Below the pieces are notes generated by a model. It did not search any database. It saw only the letters and a list, made by a program, of their open reading frames with translations, and was not told where the DNA came from. The position numbers and the translations under genes were made by a program. DNA of 64,000 nucleotides from Rhodocollybia butyracea (lineage: Eukaryota > Basidiomycota > Agaricomycetes > Agaricales > Omphalotaceae): contig JADNRY010000073.1 in the NCBI GenBank assembly GCA_015501585.1, positions 186,001-250,000 on the forward strand, given 5' to 3'. Shown here piece by piece: positions 36,521 through 47,580 of this stretch; the stretch's first letter is position 1; every line of letters starts with the position of its first letter.

Positions 36521-36856
36521 TAGATAGGAGTGGCAGGATGTAAGTTTACGCCATCAGCGACGGCGCAGGACGAAGGATATACATCTATCCTCTCGTTCAA
36601 GAGTTGGTTGTACCGTGTCTTCTATGTTTGCGATGGTAGGATCCTCGAGACAAACTTTCAGTAAATTGATCTCTTCCTCGGGTCATAATACAATTTTTCA
36701 TTCCTCCCTTCCTCGGGTTGTTCCAGAACTTCATAGAAATTAAGACCCTTCATTTTAATGTTGATCCAAGACAGCTTCAACGACCCGTTGGGTCAAACTA
36801 GGCACAGAAAAGTTTTCTCTTGTTCCGGCCACCCTCCATCTACCAATTCCAAAGGA
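36521..36856. other. Intergenic spacer between acyltransferases A and B
   Basis: Upstream of copy B, a segment at about 36680-36830 (CTTCATAGAAATTAAGACCCTTCATTTTAATG and following) resembles the 5' flanks of copies C and E, so the duplicated unit includes promoter sequence. No gene is visible. Confidence 0.5.
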
Positions 36857-38226
36857 ATGGCCTACAGGACCACCGTTGAAAACCTCCGCGCAGTCTTTTA
36901 TCTGCTATACTTTTGCCTCCCGAACGTCATCCTCGCACTGATCATCGCGTCCCGGTTTTCACGATGGACAAAGTACACCTTCCTCGCCTGTTATCTCTAC
37001 GCAGGAACTTTCGTGTCCAGATACCGCACTGGCCACGTATGGATCGATTATTCCATGGGAGCGACATTGGGAGGGTTTTATTTCAGCCATTTGCATCTGG
37101 TCACGGTGGATCCACTGAAGCAGTATCGCCATAAAAGCGATGATCCTGAGATGGGCCCGAATAAGCTTTCGTGGGCTGGGAGAGTTTATTGGGTGTGGTG
37201 TGCTATTGTATCTGTGCGCGGTGTAGGATGGAACTATCAGGTATGTGCATTCTTATCCTAAGAGCGAGTGGATTTTGACTGATTGCGCGACAGATGCCTC
37301 ACATCTCCACTCCTCGTCATATTAGCCGCTTCAAATTCATATTATCCACCCTCGTAAAACTCGTCTACTACTTTTTCCTCGTCGATCTCTGCCAAACAAT
37401 CCTAGAAGTCGCTCCCTTCCTTCAAAATACCACAGCAGACTTTTCCATACGATTGCTTCCATTTCCTCAGAGGGTGTTGGCTGTGGTTTCTTGGTTTCTC
37501 GGTGGATACGCCGGTATATACTTTCAGTATTACACCTTCGCTCTTATTTGTGTGGCTGTGGGATACAACTCATCGGTGGATTGGCCTGCTCCGTTTGGAC
37601 ATTGGGTAGATGCGTACAGCATAAGGAATTTTTGGTCGTACGTATCCCTCTCATCGATCTGGGTCTCTGGATGTTTATTTTCTCCGTAGGAAAACATGGC
37701 ACTCATTTCTTAGAAGGGTGAGTAGTTGGTTCTTCTGAGAGAACCTATCCAGCTTATCGAAAACCTCCTCCAGCTCTGCATGTCCCCAGGACGAAACCTG
37801 ACTCGAATACTCGGTATACCCGCTAAATCGCTACCGGCATCGACTATACAACTGTATACCACCTTCCTCGTTTCCGCCATCGTACATTCTCTCGGCGACT
37901 TTATGATTGGACGGCAATACCTTGGCGTCTCTCTCCCATTTTTTCTGATACAACCCATCGGAATCACCATCGAGGAGGTGTTCAAGTACTTTGTGCGCCG
38001 ATACACGCGTTCAGGTGCTCATAGTAGAGCTTCGGGATCTGAGCCCTCGTCCACTGTTAGGGTGATTGGGTATATCTGGGTGCTGTGGTGGTTTACAGCT
38101 ACAGCACCCTTGCTGCTTGATCCGGCGACGCAAGTGGGGTTCAATAAAGAGCGTATGTTTCCGTTTTCGCCTGTATCCTCTGTCCTTGCGTCTTTATACC
38201 CTTCCTTCTTCGACGGAATTGCATGA
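36857..38226 (+). CDS. Wax-synthase-domain MBOAT acyltransferase B (402 aa)
   Basis: Paralog of A with the same four-exon plan: 36857-37240, 37294-37637, 37690-37717, 37774-38226; 1,209 nt in frame. It starts MAYRTTVENL; features are the hydrophobic N-terminal helices, DPLKQYRHKSDDP, RGVGWNYQ, KTWHSFLRR in the 28-nt third exon and the candidate catalytic His in SAIVHSLGDF. The third intron acceptor was chosen at CTCCAG before CTCTGC because it aligns with copies A and C; an earlier acceptor at 37752 would add seven residues in frame. Closest to copy C, indicating a recent duplication. Acyl donor and substrate unknown. Confidence 0.88.
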
Positions 38227-38787
38227 GCGTGAGTGGGTCACGCTGGTTTCTGTACATAGTCGCCGCTAGCGTTGTTAGACATACATAGATGGTACACAGT
38301 AGATTCTGATATGCAACTTGTCAATTGTCAGTATTAAACTTCAAAAACTTGAGTCTAATTGTGACCGATGGCATGATAGGCAGATTATCTGAAAGGATCA
38401 GTCACCGAGCGTAGCAACGCCAAATGATCATGTAGTAAGAAATGCTATTTGGCTTCCGTACGCCCTCACTTCACACCTCTTTACCCTCACTGCATTGGTA
38501 GCAGGGGATAAATCGCATTACATCTTATGTACATATGTATGCCGGATTGTATGTTTACCAGTGCAATGCTGAGGTAAATTAAAACAAGAAACTTCATCTC
38601 TTCTCCGGGCCGTAGTAATGATATAATACAATCTTTCATTCTTTCCTTTCGTGAGTTCTTCAGGTGTTCCAGGACTTCATATTCTTTTTTAATGTTAATC
38701 AAACAGCTGCAATGACACGTTAGGTCAAAAACGAGGCACAAAAGTTACTTTTGTTCCAGCCGCCCTCCCTCCACTAGCTCTAAAGGA
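38227..38787. other. Intergenic spacer between acyltransferases B and C
   Basis: Contains no gene. Its right part (about 38560-38780) is similar to 55080-55270, the 5' flank of broken copy E, marking a shared duplication unit. Confidence 0.6.
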
Positions 38788-40173
38788 ATGGCTCAGATCG
38801 CCGCTGAAAACCTGCGCGCATTCTTTCTTTTACTCTACTTTTTCCTCCCGAATGCCATCTTCACTTTGATCCTCGCACTCCGTCTTCCGCAATGGACGAA
38901 ATTCATGTTCCTCGCGTGTTACCTCTACGCAGGAACTTTTGTGTATGGATTTCGCAGTGGACATGTCTGGATTGACTATTCCATGGGAGCGACAGTGGGA
39001 TTATTCTGTTTCAACTGTTTACATCTGGTCATGGTGGACCCGCTGCAACGGTATCGTCATAAAAGCGATGATCCTGTGATTGGGCCGAATAAACTTTCGT
39101 TCGCCGGTAGAGTTTATTGGGTGTGGTGTGCTAGTACATCTGTGCGTGGTATAGGATGGAACTACCAAGTATGTAATTCCTTTACTCTCTGCAGAGCGTG
39201 CAGATTTTGACTTTTTGTGCACCAGATGCCTTACATCGTCACTACTCCTCATACCACCCGATCCAAATACGCGCTAAACACTCTCGCAAAACTCTTGTAC
39301 TACTTCTTCCTCGTCGATTTCTTCCAAACAATCCTGGAAATTGCTCCCTTCCTTCAAAATACCGCAGCAGACTTTTCCTTACGGTTGCTTACATATCCTC
39401 AGAGGGTATTGTGTGTGGTTTCTTGGTTCTTCGGCGTCGGATACGCCGGTATAAACTTTGAATATTACCTGTTCGCTCTTCTTTGTGTGGCTACAAGGTT
39501 AAATCAGCCTGAGGATTGGCCTTCTCCGTTTGGACATTGGGCAGATGCGTACAGCATAAAGAACTTTTGGTCGTACGTATCCCTCACATTTGACGTGGGT
39601 CTCTGAATGTTGATTTTCTTTCGTGTTAGGAAAACATGGCATTCATTTGTTAGAAGGGTGAGTAGTTGGTTCTTCTGAAAATGACTAGCCAACTTATTGA
39701 AACCCTCCTTCCAGCTTTGCGTGTCACCAGGACACAAACTCACTCAAATACTTCGTATACCTTCTAAAACCCTACCGGCAGCATACATACAACTCTACGC
39801 CACCTTCATCATTTCTGCTACCGTGCATTCTCTCGGTGACTACATGGTCGGACGGCAATACCTTGGCGCGTCTATCCCATTTTTTCTCGTTCAACCCATC
39901 GGAATCACAATCGAGGAAGTGTTCAAGTACCTGGTGCGCCGATACACGCGTTCAGGTGCGCATAGTGCAACTTCCAAGTCTGAGCCCTCGTCTACTGCTA
40001 GGGTGCTGGGATATATCTGGGTGCTTTGGTGGTTTACAGTTACAGGACCATTGCTGCTTGACCCGGGGGTTCATGCAGGATTCAGTCAAGAGCGTATGTT
40101 TCCGTTTTCGCCTGTATCCTATGTCCTCGCGTTTTTATACCCTTCTTCCTTCGATGGAATTACAAGAGCGTGA
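38788..40173 (+). CDS. Wax-synthase-domain MBOAT acyltransferase C (404 aa)
   Basis: Exons: 38788-39168, 39226-39572, 39630-39657, 39715-40173; 1,215 nt in frame. The protein begins MAQIAAENLRAFF and shares nearly every motif with copy B: HVWIDYSMGAT, DPLQRYRHKSDDP, RGIGWNYQ, KTWHSFVRR and the candidate catalytic His in SATVHSLGDYMVG. Relative to B there is an extra T before the third acceptor, but use of the acceptor TTCCAG before CTTTGC keeps the frame, so the copy is probably functional. It is the closest relative of broken copy E (55276-56429). Confidence 0.87.
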
Positions 40174-40449
40174 GTGCTCTACGAGGTCGCCCCGCTTTGT
40201 GTACATACCCGTCGCTAGCGTTGTTGTATGTTAGTAAATATGCAAATTAAATTATTGTCAGTCGTGAAAATTCTTTCGCTGATGTATGACATTGACAGAT
40301 TATCTGGAAAGATCAATCACAGAGCGTAGCAACACCAATGATGTAGCTTGAAGCAGTGCTATTTGGCTTTCCCTCCTTTCTTGTCTGCTCATCTTCGTAT
40401 GCCCAATAAGTAGCAGGGGAATGATGACGTCAAGACAATGGTATCCCGG

Positions 40450-40806
40450 CCTATTCTAATTTACTTTTATTGTAATCTCACAACTCCTCATCGCACTATT
40501 CCTTGCATGCCGCCCATCTAGATCGACCAACTACGTCTTCTTTGCTTGGATGACGAGTCTTCCCTCCACTCGCTCAATCGCTCAATCTCAAGACAGGCAC
40601 TCCCTAGGTTGATTCGTTGCTGGGTTCAGCTTTGGGTGGTGAGTCCTTCAGCGCTTTACATTTCATCCTCCTGGTCGACCCCATTGAGCAGTACGGGCAT
40701 CGAACGGACGCGCGAATAGGTCCATTGGGGTACTCTTGGTGGAAGAGAGCTTATTGGTCATGTACGAATTTCTTGATGCGGGGAATAGCCTGGAACTTTC
40801 AGGTAG
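40450..40806 (+). pseudogene. Wax-synthase acyltransferase D, N-terminal relic
   Basis: A decayed fragment that reads FLACRPSRSTNYVFFAW, then in another frame LHFILLVDPIEQYGHRTDARIGPLGYSWWKRAYW and RGIAWNFQ, matching exon 1 of copies A-C. A donor-like GTAGTACG follows, but exon 2 is absent; only a faint NKTWPRI at about 41030-41050 could recall exon 3. There are stop codons before 40617. Clearly a pseudogene. Confidence 0.75.
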
Positions 40807-41367
40807 TACGCGGTTAAGCTAGACAGTGACATAACTATCGAACAACACAAACGGAAAGTTTTCTTCGTTTGGTTTGCCTGGGCCCTCGTTCGAATCACTG
40901 GTTTTTTTCCCCTCTCCGATGTGTACCTACACTAAACTTGCCTCCGCTGCTGCAAGGGATGGCGCTCTACACAGTATGTTGGCATGTGATCGCGTCAAAT
41001 TTCCATCCTGTTGCTTGCTCACTCAGATTGAATAAGACATGGCCCAGGATCGCACATTGTGGATTAATTCACGATTTACGGTGAACTAGAAATTTCTCCA
41101 GAGCTTGAAGTCGTAAAGACTCAAAAGACGCCTTGGCGCGTGATTTAGATTCCAAACATGTAGTTGTGGATTAGAGCGATCGCTGTATTCTCTCAAACAG
41201 AGAAAGAGGTAAGATCGATTACAACATAAATTCGTTTCTACAGTTACGACAATCTTGTACCACCACCTACAAACATATTTCTCATTGCACTAAGAGTCTT
41301 ATCTAGCCTTTTGTAAATTTCACTTGATTAGCCAATACTCAGTGCTTGATCCACACCCTACACACCA
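40807..41367. other. Decayed sequence between relic D and the F-box gene
   Basis: No gene can be supported. It may contain remnants of the second half of acyltransferase relic D and holds the 3' flank of F-box gene 1. Confidence 0.4.
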
Positions 41368-42726
41368 CTAGGAGATCCCAAACTCGATACCGTGAAGGGC
41401 CGATTCACGTTCCAATTGCTCAAAGCGATCAATGTTGTTTGGCCAGCTAGAAACCCGAACCATCGCCTTTCTCAACCTCGAAGTGCAATTTTCAACATCA
41501 GACAAAGATTGGTTCGCACCAGTATTGTCTTCGTCAATCGGCCGCCAGTATGATTGAATTAGATCGCAAAGCTCCTCCACCCCAACCCCACCTCCTTCCA
41601 AGTAGAGTTCTTCAAGATTAGGAAGATGAAGGGGGTCCGGACGAGCTGGGTTGTAGACAAGTGCATTGATTAAAGGTGTGAAGTCCAAATCCCACTCTGC
41701 TTGATCGATTCGCAAAATGCGGATCGAGGAAAACACGGCGACGAGGGGAATGATATCTTCAAGCCTGAAATATCATCGGCGCAAAAGGATGAGAGATCCA
41801 AAGAGGATAGTGAAACCTCAGAACGCGTGCAAAATTCTGCGAGTTGTTTGACGAGCTCAGCGTGATTCTGACTTGCATGTACAAGATGCAGATCTTTCAG
41901 GAGAGGCGCGCGCAGGCAATGAAAGAAAGCAGCATCGGTGCCTGTATCCACGTCGGATTCTGCGGATAAGGTGAGAGATTGCAAGAATGGGAGGATTATG
42001 GGCTGAGGTGTATCAGCTATCTCGAGTAGTTGTATGGGGAACTTGATTGTACAGTGGACAAGCTGGTTCATGCTGCGTACTGTGTCAAAGTAAAGGCTGG
42101 GAAATTGGCTTCTGTGGCAATGAGCCGCATCAATCATTAACGACATTTTTGCATCTCGTGGAAACTTTATGTTTTCAAGTAAACAAGAAAGATCATTCTC
42201 GGTGAACTGGACATACCTCAATTGATGTGACTCTGAAAAAATCCCAATATCATTTTTTAACTCGCTAAAGAAGTGGAAGGCATCCCAATTGCAGAAATTG
42301 AGTATAAGTTTCTCCAGAGAAGGAAATGATGATTTTGGAAGATGAATGAACGGTTCAAAGTGTTCAATGGGTAGGCAAACCTCGAGGGAGCGGATCCTAC
42401 GAGAGAAAGCTGGAAAGGCTTTGGAAATATTTCCCATGTAGCCCACGCGTAAGGATATGCTCAGATCCAAGGGAAGGTTGCCGCTCCGGCTGAGCCACAG
42501 TGTCGCAATGTCTGAGTCTGCAACACTAGTGCGTCGACGACCCTCTCGACAAACTTTGAGTTCCGACCACAGTTCGGGTGTCGCAAGAGCGGCATTTCGC
42601 CACGCTACACATACAGAGGTCAGAATCATTCGGGTACAAGTCCCCTGGTGCAGCCTCCCGCGCCACCGAAACATATGGTTCAGTGAACAGTAAGTCATGA
42701 AGATTCTTGAGACGATCTCTAGCGGC
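41368..42726 (-). pseudogene. F-box protein gene 1, 3' (C-terminal) part, split by an 11.9-kb insertion
   Basis: Minus-strand paralog of the intact F-box gene at 57734-59323. Reading from 42726: PLEIVSRIF (rest of the F-box), TSVCVAWRNAALATPELWSEL, LRVGYMGNISKAF and LRR-like segments, to HGIEFGIS near 41368. Its N-terminal 75 codons lie at 54629-54853. The break falls exactly between the Met of the PIRRM segment and the Pro of the F-box PPEIV segment. A second lesion is a one-base shift near 41757 relative to the intact paralog (GLKISF instead of DIIPLVAVF), after which the original frame resumes in another frame up to 41368. Single-exon, like the paralog. Confidence 0.9.
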
Positions 42727-42758
42727 TTCTCTCTGGGAAAAGACTTTGACAGTCACAC

Positions 42759-42902
42759 CCGGGCTCAAGGCCCGGCGGGATTTAGCCGGAACGTGAAAAC
42801 GATTCAATCCGAATCGTAGGTCTGATGCCCAGTGAAAACCCGCACTGGGAAGGGCCGAGATGATATGTTGGGAGCTGTGACCCAGTGAAAAGCCGCACTG
42901 GG
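42759..42902. repeat. Left-end hairpin array of the element
   Basis: Four perfect short hairpins lie in tandem: CCGGGC/GCCCGG (42759-42775, loop 5), CGATTC/GAATCG (42800-42816, loop 5), CCCAGTG/CACTGGG (42828-42849, loop AAAACCCG) and CCCAGTG/CACTGGG (42881-42902, loop AAAAGCCG). Their subterminal position suggests recombinase binding or folding sites. Confidence 0.6.
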
Positions 42903-43930
42903 CTGATCTGGCATATCTGAGCCAATCCGTGTCTATCTGTGCGCAGCTGGCCAAATGGAGGGCGATTTCTTTTTCAATTCAATCCGGAATCTATTGGTGG
43001 AAAGTCCATTCAAAACAGTCTCCAAGTTCGAGTTTGCAACTCAAGTCAACTGAACACGCAGCCAGCACGCAGCCATACTTTGAGTTTGGCGCTCGGACTT
43101 CAAACATTTTTTTTCTTTGTCGCGGCTGAGCGGCTTTACATGTGACATGATAAAGTTGAAAAGTTTTTTACATCGCTCTTTCGTTCGCTCTTTCTCTTCC
43201 TGTTTACCATCATCTTCAGGTTGTCTGTTCTCAAGATGTATTATTCAACAACTCCTCAACCCTCTTTGGACTGTATCAACTTAAGAACGGATTCATTGAG
43301 CTCGGTCATTCCTAAGGTGAGCTATCTCAGCCTTTTCTTCAACGAATAGTTTATTGACCTATCTTTTTAATTAGCCTTGTTGGCCTGTTGACGTCGTTTT
43401 ACGCTAGTATACCGTAGTGTGCCACGCCCTAGTGCTTTCATTGATCCCTTCCCAAGGTGAGCTATGTCAAGTTTTTTTTGAGCTCGTTAATTGACCAATC
43501 TTTCTACTTCTCGTGCTTGGGCAAGGTGGCCTCGTTTTTAAATATCCATATCAATACTTTACCACACTGCGCTCTGTTACATACAAGTGCTTCTCAGTAG
43601 TCAGTTCAATGTATATATAGTTTGTATGTAGTATTAGAGTAGTTTATAATGCAATCTAATTTTCTCAGACCATCCCGGACCGTACCATTCAATCACAGTT
43701 TTGAATAATGGACCTAGTTCTGAAGTGAAGGACAGAAGAACCCAGATGACTATAGTTCACCGTGGTTGAACACAGATTATCCCAGAGGAACTCAGTTATA
43801 TACAAAACTGATTTTCATTCCCTGTGCAGTTCTTGTCAGATAAACCCAGACAAGAACATACTGTATGGCATATATCTGTAAATTTCTGGAAAACAGTTGA
43901 TCTCGGTTGATCACCGTTAGATCACAGCCC
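42879..43930 (+). repeat. Inverted repeat, left arm (1,052 bp)
   Basis: The arm matches the reverse complement of 44029-45080 without a mismatch in all stretches I compared. It contains two AAGGTGAGCTAT segments (around 43316 and 43456) that look like splice donors, and a 27-codon frame starting MYYSTTPQPS at 43236 that ends at the first donor. No known protein is encoded. Confidence 0.95.
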
Positions 43931-44028
43931 CAGTGAAAACCCGCACTGGGAAGGGCCGAGATGATATGTTGGGAGCTGTGATCTAACGGTGATCAACCGA
44001 GATCAACTGTTTTCCAGAAATTTACAGA
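43931..44028. repeat. 98-bp spacer of the inverted repeat, built from copied flank and arm
   Basis: The first part (through about 43980) duplicates the sequence just outside the left arm at 42831-42880, including the CCCAGTG hairpin. The second part repeats the first roughly 50 bp of the right arm in direct orientation. This arrangement points to replication template switching. Confidence 0.85.
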
Positions 44029-45080
44029 GGGCTGTGATCTAACGGTGATCAACCGAGATCAACTGTTTTCCAGAAATTTACAGATATATGCCATACAGTA
44101 TGTTCTTGTCTGGGTTTATCTGACAAGAACTGCACAGGGAATGAAAATCAGTTTTGTATATAACTGAGTTCCTCTGGGATAATCTGTGTTCAACCACGGT
44201 GAACTATAGTCATCTGGGTTCTTCTGTCCTTCACTTCAGAACTAGGTCCATTATTCAAAACTGTGATTGAATGGTACGGTCCGGGATGGTCTGAGAAAAT
44301 TAGATTGCATTATAAACTACTCTAATACTACATACAAACTATATATACATTGAACTGACTACTGAGAAGCACTTGTATGTAACAGAGCGCAGTGTGGTAA
44401 AGTATTGATATGGATATTTAAAAACGAGGCCACCTTGCCCAAGCACGAGAAGTAGAAAGATTGGTCAATTAACGAGCTCAAAAAAAACTTGACATAGCTC
44501 ACCTTGGGAAGGGATCAATGAAAGCACTAGGGCGTGGCACACTACGGTATACTAGCGTAAAACGACGTCAACAGGCCAACAAGGCTAATTAAAAAGATAG
44601 GTCAATAAACTATTCGTTGAAGAAAAGGCTGAGATAGCTCACCTTAGGAATGACCGAGCTCAATGAATCCGTTCTTAAGTTGATACAGTCCAAAGAGGGT
44701 TGAGGAGTTGTTGAATAATACATCTTGAGAACAGACAACCTGAAGATGATGGTAAACAGGAAGAGAAAGAGCGAACGAAAGAGCGATGTAAAAAACTTTT
44801 CAACTTTATCATGTCACATGTAAAGCCGCTCAGCCGCGACAAAGAAAAAAAATGTTTGAAGTCCGAGCGCCAAACTCAAAGTATGGCTGCGTGCTGGCTG
44901 CGTGTTCAGTTGACTTGAGTTGCAAACTCGAACTTGGAGACTGTTTTGAATGGACTTTCCACCAATAGATTCCGGATTGAATTGAAAAAGAAATCGCCCT
45001 CCATTTGGCCAGCTGCGCACAGATAGACACGGATTGGCTCAGATATGCCAGATCAGCCCAGTGCGGCTTTTCACTGGGTC
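44029..45080 (-). repeat. Inverted repeat, right arm (1,052 bp)
   Basis: Reverse complement of 42879-43930. It ends about 300 bp before the start of the SAP-like gene and so may include its promoter. Confidence 0.95.
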
Positions 45081-45375
45081 TGATGGCTGATGTCAACCTC
45101 GCTGACTGAGCTCCCCGCCGTTTCCTCACCGTTTCCTGGCCGGCTTTAGCTCTCTTACTGACGCTTTGTCCCTCAATAGCCCGATCATCAACAATGGCGC
45201 CGCCGACGGCGTCTCAGCTACTACTTTTTTTACTTTTCTTTTCTCAACTGCCAGCCACTTCACCAACCGCTCTCTCGCCTTCGTCGCTGGTATTCCGTTC
45301 TCTTGGTGGCTCAGCCTTGCGCTGGTCACCGTCGCTACTCTACTCGCTTTTTATAATAATTCACATCACGCTCAA

Positions 45376-47387
45376 ATGGAGGTCGATACTCCGGCCACTG
45401 AAGATTCCTGCCAGGTTGCCGACACCACATCTTCTTCAGGCGCTGCCGCCTACTCACCTGTGGAAGTGTTCAACATCGATGGTCAGGAAATTCGTGTTTG
45501 TCGGCCAGCTGGATCTCGGCCACAAGGTCAGATTCAACTCCCTGGACGTATGGAGGACGGCACATTCTACATTAGCTACTATAACATGTGCGTATCCATG
45601 TTATCTTTTTCTATCCTTTTCGCTTACTGGGTTGTTTCTTCTTCTGGCTCTCAATACCCCAGTGACTCAATGAAACGTCCCGAACTTGTTGCTCTCTGCA
45701 GAGAGTTCTCACTGGGTGTCGTTGGAAAGATGGCCGATTTTAAGGAAAAGCTTACTGGTTTCAGTGAGAATGTAATCCGATGGAGAACGTACGTGTTCTA
45801 CTGCCTGTCTACTATATTTTGTTCACTGAACTTGCCTCGAGCCTTATCCCAGGTGCAAGGCGTGCTCATCGAGGGGTTCGCGAGGGAAGGATCGTGAAAA
45901 ATAGCTCACCGAAGAAGGAAAAGGCTAGTGCACCAGTGAAAAAGGCGAAGAAGCTCAAGCTTTCTATGATACGCCGGAACGAGCTGATGGGTACCGTACT
46001 TGATGCATCTGGCGTCCCGCAACGTTTTGCTGCTGAACATTCCAAGGATATGCGTACCCTGGAGGAGAAGAACAATCTACTGCGTTGGGTGAGTATTTGT
46101 TGGCTAGGTGATGCTCATGATACTGAATTTCTCTCGTTGTACTAGGCGAAGAAGTTCTATGAATCTCATCCCTACGTTCCGCCCAGCGAGGTCAGGAGGA
46201 GACTCAAAATGGAAGCCGAAGCCGCAGAGGCAAAGAAAACTGACTCGGTAAGTAGCCTGTAATAGTATTCTGATTACCTGGCCATTGACACCCTTCAACG
46301 CTAAGGCTGCAATATCGGAGTATCTCCGTTTCACCAAGGAGGGAATCACTGGTCTCACTTCCATGGTAGGCGCGCTTCTTCAGCGTGTTGACAGTAATGC
46401 TGCCGCGTTTTCTTTGCCCTCCACGCCAGGTATGTTATTCTATTCTCTGCTTTAGATGGTTCAGCTGAGAGTCTCATCATCCTAGGCTCGTCGATGGAGA
46501 TCAATTCTTCCTTGCCTGCCCCAGGATTGCCACCCATGCATCTTGCATCATCTCCAAAGCCAACGACGCACTGCACAACTGCACAACCAATGGATCTCAA
46601 CCCGGTACCTCCCAGTATGTCCCCAACACATTCAACAACCCATCCCGCCACGTCACCAATGCCGCCATGCTCATCCGAGCCAGCACATCACACCGTGCCG
46701 CTGCCAACACATCCAGCCTCATCCGACGTTGCTAACCCAACAGCTGGTGACGAATGCAATTGCGATGGGAAGAACGATGACGGCAATTCGAAAACTTACA
46801 CTATTTTCCTAGCTCAACGCCGACCTCTTTCTTTCAATTACAGTGATATCCCTGACCTCACCCAGCAGCTCTCATTCGCCAATGACATTCCACGCCTAGA
46901 CCGCATATGGGATGATGAGGGGGCCAACTGGAATGCTGAAGAATGTAGGAAAATATCTAGCATTAATGGGATTGCTGTTGCTTTGCGATACTGGCGCGAG
47001 ATCTATTCTAACAAGAAAGACAAGCGCTGGAAAGGAATCAAAGCTTCTTGGACGGAATGGAAAGTAAGTCGTTCTATTTCATGAGCTTCGTTGTTGCTGA
47101 TTCATGTTTTGCAGTATGTTGCCGAACGATACCGTTCCAGTACACCAGATGCGTTCTGGGCAGAATTTCAAACTGACAAGTGGCAGCGTCTTACATGGAA
47201 AGGAATATGTTCACGTTTGAGGGAACTGCGTGCAATACATGAGGAGGAGCTTGTGGGTAAAGCCCGGGCTGAATATGGAGATCATTTTGTGGAAAAGTTT
47301 TCGAATCGTGGCAAGGTGATGGTAGACAAGTCGGCTATCGCGAGACGTTATCTTTTGTTGAAGAACATACCAATGGATGTTGATTAA
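45376..47387 (+). CDS. SAP-like DNA-binding protein of the element (553 aa)
   Basis: Exons: 45376-45587, 45663-45788, 45842-46088, 46146-46247, 46306-46429, 46486-47063, 47115-47387; 1,662 nt in frame. Start MEVDTPATEDS. A SAP-like helix-extended-helix occurs at residues about 74-105 (MKRPELVALCREFSLGVVGK), followed by a Lys-rich basic region (KKEKASAPVKKAKKLK), a Pro/Ser/Thr-rich linker and a C-terminal domain with many Trp and charged residues (WREIY...RWKGIKASWTEWK, AERYRSSTPDAFWAEFQ) that recalls but does not clearly match GCR1_C-type DNA-binding domains. Likely a nuclear DNA-binding accessory factor. It is convergent with the recombinase gene, with 193 bp between the stops. An upstream frame could extend the N-terminus but lacks ATG. 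Confidence 0.75.
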
Positions 47388-47580
47388 ATTTACGCCTAGT
47401 TTACATCTATGATACATACCTTTCAAGTACATATGTTTCTTAGCTTACACTAAATCATACTATTTCCTGTGTCATTCCTTAGGGCGAGTACTCTGAGCAT
47501 CGCATAAGAGATGATATTCATACTTGAGTAAAAATTATAACAAATTACTACTGTACATCAGGTAAACTGTCGTAGACTAG

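Noticed and set aside
42929..45129. Identical small frames at 42929-43129 (plus) and 44830-45129 (minus)
   Set aside because: They are the same sequence seen twice through the inverted repeat; no domain or sign of coding.
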